Shown here in pieces: positions 54,797-62,907 of a stretch of DNA of 64,000 nt (its first letter is position 1; every line of letters starts with the position of its first letter). This DNA comes from Candidatus Binataceae bacterium (GTDB taxonomy: Bacteria > Desulfobacterota > Binatia > Binatales > Binataceae): assembly GCA_035650475.1 (NCBI GenBank), contig DASRHP010000008.1, forward strand, positions 62,001-126,000, in the 5' to 3' direction. Both the position numbers and the translations under genes were made by a program. The notes beneath the pieces were generated by a model. That model saw only the letters and a program-made list of their open reading frames with translations, was not told the origin of the DNA and searched no databases.

Positions 54797-55612
54797 CTAC
54801 CCCCCGAGCGGATGCGCGCGCAGAAATTCCGTGAGCGCGGCGACGAACTCCTCGCGCTTCTCGTGGAAGAACTGATGGCCCGCGCCGGGGATGATGTGCA
54901 CCTGCGCGCCCGGGATACGCTCGGCGATTATCTCGGAGTTGCGCGCCGGAATCAGCACGTCTTCGGCCCCCGTGATCACCAGCGTCGGCGCCGTTATCTG
55001 CGGCAAGCGATCGTAGGTCTTGAATTTGAAGGTCGAGTCGAGCTGGAGCTTGTAGGCGTAGGGCGGCGTCGGATGCTGCAGGACCCGCGTGATCGCCGCC
55101 TCCAGCACGTCGCGATGGCTCCGGATGTAGCCCTCGGTGTATCCGAGCGGCCACGCGCGGCGGATGATGTCGGCGTCGGAGAGCCCCGCGCGCGGCGCCA
55201 TCAGGATCTTCATCGACTCCGGCGGGGCCGGCACCGCGTTGCGCCCGCCCGCCGTCGTGCAGCCGAGGGTCAGCGTCTGGACGCGCGCGGGATGGTTGAG
55301 CGCGAGCTCCTGCGCGATCATCCCGCCCATCGAGACCCCGAAGACGTGCGCGCGCGCGATGCCGAGAGCGTCGAGCAGGGCGGCCGCGTCGTCGGCCATC
55401 GCGGGAATCGAATACTCCTCGCGCGGCTTGTCGCTGCGTCCGGTGCCGCGGTTGTCGCACACGATGGTGCGGAAGCCGCGCGCGAGATCCGCGATCAGCG
55501 CGGGCTCCCACGAAAGCGCGCTGCTGCCGAGCCCCATGATCATCAGCAGCGGAGCGCCGCCGCCGTGGCTCTCGTAGTAGAGGTTGATGTCGCGGACGCG
55601 GACGGTGGGCAT
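54797..55612 (-). CDS. Alpha/beta hydrolase
   Basis: A 271-residue alpha/beta hydrolase. The nucleophile elbow is GVSMGGMI near residue 96, the oxyanion region LIMGLGSSALSWEPAL, the acid in VITGAEDVLIP and the catalytic His in IPGAGHQFFHE. DNRGTGRSDKP is the usual strand-4 phrase. GAGGAGA stands before the ATG at 55612. Family members include ring-cleavage hydrolases, haloperoxidases and lactonases; the substrate cannot be named. It is 41 nt behind the glycosyltransferase fusion gene. Confidence 0.88.
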   Translation of the reverse strand: MPTVRVRDINLYYESHGGGAPLLMIMGLGSSALSWEPALIADLARGFRTIVCDNRGTGRSDKPREEYSIPAMADDAAALLDALGIARAHVFGVSMGGMIAQELALNHPARVQTLTLGCTTAGGRNAVPAPPESMKILMAPRAGLSDADIIRRAWPLGYTEGYIRSHRDVLEAAITRVLQHPTPPYAYKLQLDSTFKFKTYDRLPQITAPTLVITGAEDVLIPARNSEIIAERIPGAQVHIIPGAGHQFFHEKREEFVAALTEFLRAHPLGG

Positions 55613-55653
55613 CGCGGTCTCTCCTCAGGCCCTGAAATTTTGCGCCGGCGCGC

Positions 55654-56970
55654 TTAGCCCGTCGCCGCGCGCATCGGCGCCGGCGCCTCACTGGGCGCGC
55701 TGTCGGCGGCCGGCTTGCGAAAGCGCATGATCAGCTCGCTGCGCAGGATGTAGGCGGCGTCCTCGTAGATGAAGCCGTGGCGTTCGAGGATCTCGGTCAG
55801 CCGGGCGCGGGTGTAGTGCGTGATGTGCTCGTCCTTGTAGCCGCCGGGCTGGAAGAACCCGTACAGCGGCTCGATCGTCCGCCAGCCGACCGTCGCGTAG
55901 TCGGGCGTCCCGATTATCAGCATCCCGCCTGGCCGCAGCACCCGCTTCATCTCGGTGAACAGCGCGTCGTCGTACGGGACGTGCTCGATAACCTCGGAGC
56001 TGATCACGCAGTCGAAGCTGCGGTCGCGAAAAGGGAGACCGAAGGCGGTGCCGCGCACCAGCGGAATCCCGTAGCGGCGCAGGAAACGCACCTTGTTGTG
56101 GCTGAAGTCCATCCCGATCGCGTTGTTGAGGCTCTGGATGATCAGGCTCGAGCCGCATCCGACGTCCAGCGTGCGCCCGGCGTTGCGCGCCCAGGAAACC
56201 GTGATGTTGTGCCGGCGGCGCTGCCAGTAGCGCTGGAGCGGGATGATGCTGTAGAACGCGCGCTCGTCGTAGTCGGCCGAGTCGATCGAGTTGCGCATCC
56301 GCCACATGCTTAGCGCCGAGCGCATAATGTCCCAGCCGAAGCGCAGCATCCGTGCATGCGAGCGCCCGGCCGAGCGCGGAAAATAGGTGAACGGCACCTC
56401 GGTCACGCTGAAGCCGCGCGCCCATGACTTGATCAGGATCTCCTCCTGGACCTCGAAGTTGCGGCTGGTCAGCTCCAGTGCTTCGAGCACCTCGCGCCGA
56501 TAGAGCCGAAAGCCGCTGGAAAGATCGCCGATCGGCACGCTCAACAGCCGGCGCAGGAGCGCGTTGAGCATCCAACTCGACATCCGCCGGCTAAGCTCGG
56601 TGTAGGCGACCCCGCCGCGCACGTAGCGCGAGGCGATCACGATGTCGGCGCGCTCGCGCGCACGCCACATCTTGGCCACGAACGCCGGCTCGTGCGACAT
56701 GTCGGCGTCCAGCGTCAGGACCCACGCTCCGCGCGCCTCGGCAAAGCCGGTCGCCAGCGCGCCCGCGTAGCCGCGCCGGCGCTCGGGCAGCACGCGCGCG
56801 CCCAGCTCGGCGGCGACCTCGCGCGTGCCGTCGCTCGAGCCGCCGTCGATCACCAGGATTTCGGCTTCGAGATGGAAATGGTCAGCGATCTCGCGCAGTC
56901 GCGGGATGAGCGCGCGCAGGTTGTCGCGCTCGTTGATCACCGGCAGGATGACCGAGAGGTCGATCGCCAT
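55654..56970 (-). CDS. Glycosyltransferase family 2 / SAM methyltransferase fusion
   Basis: A 438-residue two-domain protein. Residues 1-225 are a GT-A glycosyltransferase of the dolichyl-phosphate-mannose-synthase kind (SVILPVINERDNL, VIDGGSSDGT, TLDADMSHEP, DLSSGFRLYRREVLEAL, FTYFPRSAGRSH). Residues 265-420 are a class I methyltransferase (RTLDVGCGSSLII motif I, FDCVISSEVIEHVPYDD, LRPGGMLIIGTPDY). No membrane span is evident. A role in surface-glycan or lipid-linked sugar synthesis is inferred. The ATG at 56970 gives the typical start MAIDLSVILPV. Divergent from dacC. Confidence 0.88.
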   Translation of the reverse strand: MAIDLSVILPVINERDNLRALIPRLREIADHFHLEAEILVIDGGSSDGTREVAAELGARVLPERRRGYAGALATGFAEARGAWVLTLDADMSHEPAFVAKMWRARERADIVIASRYVRGGVAYTELSRRMSSWMLNALLRRLLSVPIGDLSSGFRLYRREVLEALELTSRNFEVQEEILIKSWARGFSVTEVPFTYFPRSAGRSHARMLRFGWDIMRSALSMWRMRNSIDSADYDERAFYSIIPLQRYWQRRRHNITVSWARNAGRTLDVGCGSSLIIQSLNNAIGMDFSHNKVRFLRRYGIPLVRGTAFGLPFRDRSFDCVISSEVIEHVPYDDALFTEMKRVLRPGGMLIIGTPDYATVGWRTIEPLYGFFQPGGYKDEHITHYTRARLTEILERHGFIYEDAAYILRSELIMRFRKPAADSAPSEAPAPMRAATG

Positions 56971-57091
56971 GGGACAATCCAATAGTCGCAATCGGGGACG
57001 AAGGAAACAGGCCCGCCACCGCGCGCGCACGCCCGCCTTGATTCACCCGCACCGCGCGCCGTAACTTTAGCAGCCGGAGGCGGGGCTGGCG

Positions 57092-58348
57092 ATGCGAGCG
57101 CAGAGTAATTCTGACCGCGGACTGTTTCGTTCATCTCTTGCGGCGCTGGCCGCGCTCGGGCTGGCGCTCGCGGCTGCCGCGACGCCCGCCGCCGCGGCGC
57201 GCCACGGCCGGCGCAGGCCGGCGCCCGCGGCGCCCGCGGTCGCGCTCAGCCAGATCCACGTGCTGGGCGATCGTCCGGCGCCGTTTGCGCTCGACGCCCA
57301 CGCGGCAATGATGATCGACGCCCGCTCGGGCGCCGTGCTCTACGCCTACAACGAGCGCGAGCGGATGCAGCCGGCGAGCCTGGCCAAGCTGATGACGTTT
57401 TACCTTGTGCTCCAGGCGCTTCAGCAGCATCGGATTACGCCCGAGACGATGGTTACGGTCAGCGAAAAGGCGTGGCGGCTGTCGATGGATCAGAGCGTGT
57501 CGCGGATGTTCCTCGGGGTCGGGCAGAAGGTCTCGGTCCACGACCTGCTGTACGGCCTGATGGTGTCGTCGGGCAACGACGCCGCGGTCGCGCTGGCCGA
57601 GTACCTCGGCGGCTCGACCGACGGCTTCACCGCGCAGATGAACGCCGAGGCCAAAAAGCTCGGGCTCGACGACACCCACTTCGAGAATCCCGACGGCCTG
57701 CCGATGCCCGGGATGTACACCACCGCCGCCGACATGGTGAAGCTCGGGCGCGCAATCACCGAGCGCTTTCCCGACGCTCGCACCTACACTTCGGCCAAGG
57801 AATTCACCTTCGACAAGATCCGCCAGCCCAACTTCAACTCGCTGCTGTTTTACGACTCGCGGGTTGACGGGCTCAAGACGGGGCACGTGCAGGAAGCCGG
57901 CTACCATCTGGTCGCCAGCGCGCACGCGGACGGCATGTACCTGATCTCGGCGGTGCTGGGCGCCTCGTCGTCGTGGGCCCGGCGCACCGAGACCGAAAAG
58001 CTCATCGACTGGGCCTTTCGCACCTTCGCCAGCGTGCAGCCCGACTGGCACAAGGCGCTGCCGGCGAAGATGCGCGTGTACTGTGGCGCGGCCAACGAGG
58101 TCGCGGTCGCGCCCGCCGCCGTGCCCTACGTCACGGTCGAACGCGGCCAGCAGGGCAAGGTCGGACTTCAGGGCGCGTTCGACGCCAACTACCTGGTGGC
58201 GCCGGTCGCCCAGGGGCAGAAGGTGGGCACGCTCGCGCTGATGGTGGACGGCAAGGCGCAATCGACGATCCCGGTCCTCGCACAGGGGGCGGTCGCGCCT
58301 GGCGGCTTCTTCAAGCGCGTCATCGATCGCGTGCGCATGCGCCTGTAA
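57092..58348 (+). CDS. dacC: D-alanyl-D-alanine carboxypeptidase (PBP5/6 family)
   Basis: Trims the terminal D-Ala of peptidoglycan stem peptides in the periplasm. The 418-residue precursor has a signal peptide (SLAALAALGLALAAAATPAAAA) and the serine-peptidase S11 motifs in order: SLAK (the S-x-x-K nucleophile motif), SSGN, and KTG in DGLKTGHV. The C-terminal PBP5 domain is present (TVERGQQGKVGLQGAFDANYLVAPVAQGQKVG), and the last residues (GGFFKRVIDRVRMRL) form the expected amphipathic membrane anchor. The gene symbol is by family likeness only. Confidence 0.93.
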   Translation: MRAQSNSDRGLFRSSLAALAALGLALAAAATPAAAARHGRRRPAPAAPAVALSQIHVLGDRPAPFALDAHAAMMIDARSGAVLYAYNERERMQPASLAKLMTFYLVLQALQQHRITPETMVTVSEKAWRLSMDQSVSRMFLGVGQKVSVHDLLYGLMVSSGNDAAVALAEYLGGSTDGFTAQMNAEAKKLGLDDTHFENPDGLPMPGMYTTAADMVKLGRAITERFPDARTYTSAKEFTFDKIRQPNFNSLLFYDSRVDGLKTGHVQEAGYHLVASAHADGMYLISAVLGASSSWARRTETEKLIDWAFRTFASVQPDWHKALPAKMRVYCGAANEVAVAPAAVPYVTVERGQQGKVGLQGAFDANYLVAPVAQGQKVGTLALMVDGKAQSTIPVLAQGAVAPGGFFKRVIDRVRMRL

Positions 58349-58366
58349 AGGGCGCGCGCTCTTGAT

Positions 58367-58465
58367 TTTTCCCGGGAAGTGGCTGGCCTGGTTGGCGGGG
58401 CGGCGCTCGGGCACGAAGCGCTTGGGGTCGTCCCAGAACTCCGGATGGCGGTCGCGTCCGCCCAA
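58367..58465 (-). pseudogene. Possible cytochrome P450 relic
   Basis: In the 139-nt gap between dacC and the second hybrid kinase, minus-strand translation gives RHPEFWDDPKRFVPERR, then ASHFPGK. This looks like the P450 stretch between the K helix and the haem loop (hRhPe.WdDPerFdPERF, then the FPFG of the haem loop). About 33 codons remain, with no haem cysteine and no start. It is offered as a decayed fragment; a chance match is possible. Confidence 0.3.
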
Positions 58466-58487
58466 CTCCGCGCGCAGTTCGGCCTCT

Positions 58488-60635
58488 CTAGGTGTCGGGC
58501 CGGCGCTCGCCGTCGGAGGTTCCTTCGGCCTCGCCGCTGCGGCGGGCGGTGGTATCGGCCAGCACCGCGTCGATCGTGGCGAGCAAGCGGTCGTGCGCGA
58601 TCGGCTTGGGCACGTAGGCGGTGCATCCCGCCGCCGCCGCGCGCGCGCGATCGTCGATCGACGCGTACGCGGTGACCGCGATCACCGGGATGTTTTTCCA
58701 CTGCGGATGGCTCGCGAGCAGGCGCGTCAGGGCCAGCCCGTCGCGTCCGCCACTCAGCGCGAGATCCATCAGCACCAGGTCAACCTGGCCTTCGGTCAGC
58801 CGCCGGCGCATCTCGGCTTCCGACGCCGCCAGGCTGACCTCGTAGAAGTTGCCGAGCAGCGCGGCCATGAAGGTCTGCGTGTCGGTGTCGTCCTCCACCA
58901 CCAGCAGCCTGGGCCGCTGGCGATGCGGCAGGCGACGCGGCTCGGGCGACGGCTGCTCGCCCGGAGTCTGCGGCACCGGATGGCGAATCTCGCTCTCGCG
59001 CGCGAAGCGGATGGTGAAGGTTGAGCCGGCGCCCTTGGTGCTTTGCACCGAAAGGCCGGCACCGTTGAGCTCGAGATAGCGCTTGGCCAGCGCCAGTCCC
59101 AGACCCCATCCCTCGAAGCGCCGGTTATAGCTCGATTCCTCCTGCAGGAACGGCTCGAACAGGCGCGGCATGAAGGCGGGATCGATCCCCACACCGTTGT
59201 CGCGGACCTCCAGCCGCAGAGCGCCGAGCCGATCGCGCCACAGGCGGACCTCGACCCGGCTGCGACGTCCGCGCCGCGTGGGCGGGGTGAACTTGAGTGC
59301 GTTCTGCACCAGGTTGGTGAGCGCGCCATTGAGGCAGTGCTCGTCAAACATCAGCGCAACCTCGGGCTCGTCAATATGCGCCTCGAGCGCGATCCCCTTG
59401 GTGGCGGCGAGCACGTGCAGGTCGCGCAGCAGCCCCTCGACGAACGGCTTGAGCCGCAGCGGTTTGGGCGCCACACTGAAGGCGCCAGCCTCGATCCGCG
59501 AGTAGTCGAGCACGTGCTCGATGGTGCGCAGCAGGCGCTGGCCGGCGCGGTCGATGCCTTCGAGGAAGACGTCCTGGCTGTGGTCGCCGCGCATCGCGAG
59601 GTACTCGGCGACCAAGCCTGTGTAACCGAGAATCACGTTGAGCGGCGTGCGGATCTCGTGGCTGGTGTTGGCGAGGAAGACCGACTTCAATCGCGAGGCT
59701 TCCAACGCGGCGTCGCGCGCCCGCTCCAGCTCGGCCTCGACCTGCTTCTGGCGCGTGATGTCGCGGATGTTCAGGTGCACGCACGGCTGCGAGCCGAGGT
59801 TGAGCCGGACCCCGGTCACCGAGGAGGGAATCTCGGCGCCCTTGCGCGAACGCAGCACCGTCTCCAGCGCGAGCACCTCGCCGCGCTCTGCGATTTCATG
59901 CAGAAAGCGTTCGAGATCGCCGCGGCGCGCCCAGAATCCGGTCTCTTGCGGCGTCCTTCCCAGCAGCTCTTCAGGCCCGTAGTCGTAAATGCGCTTGAAG
60001 GCGCGGTTGACGTCGGTGATGCGCCCGTCGGCGACGCGAAAGATCAGCTTGGCGTCGAGGCTGCCCTCGAAGACGCCGCGGAAGCGCGCCTCGCTCTCGC
60101 GCAGCGCCTCTTCGGCCTGCTTGCGCGCCGTGATGTCGCGCGAGTTGACCAGCACGCTGAAGCCGCTGTGCTCGTTGCGGATGAGGCGGCCGATCGATTC
60201 GAAGTGGCGCGTGCTGCCATCCTTGTGGACCGCGCGAAATTCGAGCACGCCGGTGATTTCGGGATTTAGCCGCGCCTCTTGCAGCGCCTGGCTGAAATAG
60301 TTGAGCACGCGCTCGCGATCGGCCGCGTGGACGAAGTCGAAGACGTTGCGCCCGACCAGTTCAGTCGGCTCGTAGCCGAGATGGCGCTCGACCGACGGAC
60401 TCTCCAGCCGGATCGTCCCGTCGGGGTCGAGCACGGTGACGATGTCGAGCGAATTTTCGACCAGCGCGCGAAAGCCGATCTCACCCTCGAGCGTGCGCGC
60501 GCGCCGTGCGTCCTCTTCCACCGGGGCATCTCCGTCCGCGGCGCAGCGGCGCAAGCTGCGGCGCGGGACATCTGAGGCGGGGCCGACAATCAAAAGCAAT
60601 CGTCTGCCCGGTAGTCGAAGCTCGAACTGAAGCAA
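58488..60635 (-). CDS. Hybrid sensor histidine kinase with two PAS domains and one receiver
   Basis: A 715-residue cytoplasmic hybrid kinase. Two PAS/PAC units lie at about 55-175 (ENSLDIVTVLDPDGTIRLESPSVE, VNSRDITARKQ) and 185-300 (LNIRDITRQKQ). HisKA follows with the phospho-accepting His in [13 protein letters not shown] near 335. The ATPase domain has NAVQ-like NLVQNALKF, RDNGVGID and GWGLGLALAKR. The receiver at about 580-700 has VVEDDTDTQTF, the phospho-Asp in LVLMDLALSGGRDG and the lysine in YVPKPIA. No membrane span. The first 45 residues are unconserved, so the true start may be downstream of 60635. An AT-rich promoter-like stretch lies just upstream. Confidence 0.92.
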   Translation of the reverse strand: MLQFELRLPGRRLLLIVGPASDVPRRSLRRCAADGDAPVEEDARRARTLEGEIGFRALVENSLDIVTVLDPDGTIRLESPSVERHLGYEPTELVGRNVFDFVHAADRERVLNYFSQALQEARLNPEITGVLEFRAVHKDGSTRHFESIGRLIRNEHSGFSVLVNSRDITARKQAEEALRESEARFRGVFEGSLDAKLIFRVADGRITDVNRAFKRIYDYGPEELLGRTPQETGFWARRGDLERFLHEIAERGEVLALETVLRSRKGAEIPSSVTGVRLNLGSQPCVHLNIRDITRQKQVEAELERARDAALEASRLKSVFLANTSHEIRTPLNVILGYTGLVAEYLAMRGDHSQDVFLEGIDRAGQRLLRTIEHVLDYSRIEAGAFSVAPKPLRLKPFVEGLLRDLHVLAATKGIALEAHIDEPEVALMFDEHCLNGALTNLVQNALKFTPPTRRGRRSRVEVRLWRDRLGALRLEVRDNGVGIDPAFMPRLFEPFLQEESSYNRRFEGWGLGLALAKRYLELNGAGLSVQSTKGAGSTFTIRFARESEIRHPVPQTPGEQPSPEPRRLPHRQRPRLLVVEDDTDTQTFMAALLGNFYEVSLAASEAEMRRRLTEGQVDLVLMDLALSGGRDGLALTRLLASHPQWKNIPVIAVTAYASIDDRARAAAAGCTAYVPKPIAHDRLLATIDAVLADTTARRSGEAEGTSDGERRPDT

Positions 60636-60834
60636 GCTTCGCGCCCGCCCCGGAATTGACTTTAATTAGCCAATTTTTATCAAAACTTGCGGAAATTATT
60701 CAGACGACGCTGACAAGTGTGATCAAGTGCAACAGTTGAATGCTAAATGCAACTCTATTCTCCGAAGCATGTCTTCCACACGCAGCCTATGGCAACCCAA
60801 GCGGTCGGGTTTGCGGTCGCTCCGCGCGGGTCGT
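60636..60834. other. AT-rich stretch upstream of the second hybrid kinase
   Basis: About 200 nt, distinctly poorer in GC than its surroundings at 60660-60770. No gene is seen. It is the natural place for the kinase promoter; boxes could not be fixed with confidence. Confidence 0.4.
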
Positions 60835-61338
60835 CTACGCTGCGGCGGCTAGCGACTGCACCGGCTGCGGCGCTTGACCGACGCGCAGTCCCGTGCACAG
60901 CGCGTCCCATCCAACGCGGAGCGCCGCCCATTCGCGCATCATGCTTGAGGCAAAGAGCTCGGACGCGCCGCTGACCGCGGCAGTGAAACGGAGCAGCGCC
61001 GCCCGCAAGTCCGGACCGATCGGCGCGGCGAGCAGGGCGAGTCGGGCAGCACGCGCGGCCCGCTCCGCCGGCAACTCGTCTGACAGTTGTTCAATCGCCC
61101 ACTTGGCGGCGACGAGCGGCAACCCATCGGTGATTTCTCGCGACCATAGCTGGCGCGCGCGCCGATAGGCTAGCTGAGCGGAACGATAACTGCGGTCGCG
61201 CCCACTCAGCCAGTTCTCCGCCCATCTACGCCATCGTGGGTCACGATAGCCATCGCGAGCGATGAAAATCGCCACCGTCACATATTTTTCGACCGCATCA
61301 GGGTCCGTATAGACGTAGGCGCCATCCCAAGGCAGCAT
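60835..61338 (-). CDS. Hypothetical helical protein
   Basis: A 167-residue protein not recognised as a family. It begins MLPWDGAYVYTDPDAVEKY and is predicted mainly helical, with Arg/Ala-rich helices (SAQLAYRRARQLWSREI, LSDELPAERAARAARLALLAAP). No signal peptide, membrane span or catalytic motif is seen. Codon use is host-like. A perfect 16-bp palindrome lies 46 nt upstream of its start. It stands alone between the hybrid kinase and a gene-poor stretch. Confidence 0.6.
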   Translation of the reverse strand: MLPWDGAYVYTDPDAVEKYVTVAIFIARDGYRDPRWRRWAENWLSGRDRSYRSAQLAYRRARQLWSREITDGLPLVAAKWAIEQLSDELPAERAARAARLALLAAPIGPDLRAALLRFTAAVSGASELFASSMMREWAALRVGWDALCTGLRVGQAPQPVQSLAAAA

Positions 61339-61383
61339 CGATTACTCTCCGAAGCACACAAGCGGGAGGGAAAGTCCTCACTT

Positions 61384-61399
61384 ACATGCTTAAGCATGT
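61384..61399. promoter_or_regulatory. 16-bp perfect palindrome upstream of the hypothetical gene
   Basis: ACATGCTT-AAGCATGT is perfectly symmetric and lies 46-61 nt before the ATG at 61338, at operator distance. Confidence 0.45.
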
Positions 61400-62082
61400 G
61401 GTGTGCCGAATCCGTACACGTCCCGGATACGCTATGGCTATTTCAGTCCCGGATGCATTGAGATAGCCGGAGGTTTCTCAACGTACACCGTTGCCGCCGT
61501 TCATGCAGCGCTGTTCCCTGTGGCACCTGATCCTCAATCTGCAAAATGACTTTGGGGCGGCAGGTTCCCAGCGAGAATAGACCTCCGAAGAGGCCGCTGA
61601 GGACGCGAACCATTTTTCGAAGGCGCCGAGAGTAGTTCTCAGGATAGGTCAACTTTGATGCTCAAGATGCAACGTTGCACAAAGTGTAGCGCCAGCACAA
61701 CTCGAATTGTTCGCGATTCTCGCGAAGTTTATGAGCGCAGCCATGATCGATCGTACAAGTGCGCCAAGCTGGGGAGATCTGAGACATGAATAGATAAATT
61801 CAGCAAGTCGCTTCGGAGAGATAAGCGTCTTAAAGTAAAGTCCGGCATATTTAGTGCTAACCGAATACGCAAAGTCAGCTTCGCGCGCCGGCGCAGTGAC
61901 GCGCGCCTTGGTCGTGTGTACGACTCTCGCCGACTCGCGCTGGCGGCCTGATGAGGGTGCGACGTCATACACTGCTGAGTTGAAACCTGCGACTGCTGTC
62001 GCCTGGATCAGCGACGGGCCTCGATAGCCGTTGCCGGCGATGCTCAGTCGTTTCTCCTGATGCTTGGAAAGGAGATATTGCA
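61400..62082. other. Gene-poor stretch of lower GC
   Basis: About 680 nt without a supported gene. Two minus-strand frames exist (61443-61652 and 61649-62083), but both depend on TTG starts, have no ribosome-binding site and give unfamiliar translations. The base composition is less GC-rich than the neighbours and may mark foreign or decayed DNA. It leads into the first excisionase-type gene, which has a good ribosome-binding site. Confidence 0.45.
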
Positions 62083-62292
62083 ATGGCGGACAATGACCGA
62101 AGGCGTTCGCATTTCGAGACCGCAGGGAAGGTGATGACCGTCAAGGAAGTTTCGGACTATTTGCGAGTCCATCCTTCGACGATCTACCGATTGGTGAAAC
62201 GCGGGCAGATCCCAGCGTTTCGCATCGGGAGCGATTGGCGCTTCAACGTGGAAACGATCGATCAGTGGCGCACGCAGCGCGAGAGCAGATAG
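62083..62292 (+). CDS. Excisionase/MerR-type helix-turn-helix DNA-binding protein, copy 1
   Basis: A 69-residue single-domain protein of the helix-turn-helix 17 family. MTVKEVSDYLRVHPSTIYRLVKRGQIPAFRIGSDWRFNVETIDQW is the whole winged-helix domain; the second helix (HPSTIYRLVKRG) is the recognition helix. AAAGGAGATATT precedes the ATG. A near-identical gene starts 395 nt downstream. Such proteins act as phage excisionases or small transcription factors; no integrase is in the window, so the role is open. Confidence 0.85.
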   Translation: MADNDRRRSHFETAGKVMTVKEVSDYLRVHPSTIYRLVKRGQIPAFRIGSDWRFNVETIDQWRTQRESR

Positions 62293-62686
62293 CCGGCGCC
62301 TGAGTTGTCAGGCAAACGGCGCGCGGCGCGCGGCAGCGCAGCATTGGGGGATGATGGGCGCAGGGCGAGGCAGGCCCGGCGTCAGCGGTCAGGTTCAGAG
62401 CGGATGGTTCGGGAGCCGGGCGGGGTCGCGCACGCGGAGGAGGCGGAAGCGGGGAGCTTCAAAAGGCACCTATTTCTGCACTGCGAGACAACTTTGAGCC
62501 TTGAATGGCCGGCCATCGTCGGCATTACTGGCCTAATTTTTTTCTTCGCGACTTTATTTCTGCGGGAATCGTCTATCGCACGAGATTTTTGTCTGGGTGC
62601 CCGGAAGCGCGCGACAGACGCTTGCTTTTTGTAATAGGATTCGCGCCGCGGGAGGGCTTGGTCGTCCCGAACAGAGAGAGCAGGCG
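62293..62686. other. Spacer between the two helix-turn-helix genes
   Basis: About 390 nt. One plus-strand frame (62305-62634) from a TTG has a hydrophobic run but no ribosome-binding site and an unconvincing first half; it is not called. The second half (62490-62640) is richer in T and probably carries the promoter of the second copy. Confidence 0.4.
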
Positions 62687-62893
62687 ATGGCTGACCAGGA
62701 CATGCGGCGTCCGCAGATCGACAATCCGAGGGTGATGACCGTCAAGGAGGTCTCCGAGTACCTCCACGTTCATCCGTCGACGATCTATCGGCTGATCAAG
62801 CGCAGGCAGATCCCGGCGTTCCGGATCGGCAGCGACTGGCGCTTCAACGTCGAAACGATCGACAAGTGGCGCACGCAGAAAGAAATGAAATAG
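62687..62893 (+). CDS. Excisionase/MerR-type helix-turn-helix DNA-binding protein, copy 2
   Basis: A 68-residue protein that matches copy 1 at nearly every position of its DNA-binding domain (MTVKEVSEYLHVHPSTIYRLIKR, IPAFRIGSDWRFNVETID). Differences lie mainly in the first 16 residues and the last few. The ATG at 62687 follows an AG-rich stretch (ACAGAGAGAGCAG). Because the first ten residues also correspond (MADND versus MADQD), the pair arose by gene duplication. It is convergent with the DUF3443 gene, 14 nt apart. Confidence 0.85.
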   Translation: MADQDMRRPQIDNPRVMTVKEVSEYLHVHPSTIYRLIKRRQIPAFRIGSDWRFNVETIDKWRTQKEMK

Positions 62894-62907
62894 CTATTTG
62901 ACCGTCG

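Noticed and set aside
60759..61356. 11-bp direct repeat TCTCCGAAGCA on both sides of the hypothetical gene (60759-60769 and 61346-61356)
   Set aside because: Too short to claim a target-site duplication or attachment site; such matches are expected by chance in 64 kb.
61443..62083. Two overlapping minus-strand frames with TTG starts
   Set aside because: No ribosome-binding site and no recognisable translation; one starts inside the first helix-turn-helix gene.
62305..62634. 109-codon plus-strand frame with a hydrophobic run
   Set aside because: TTG start, no ribosome-binding site, Arg/Gly-rich low-complexity first half.
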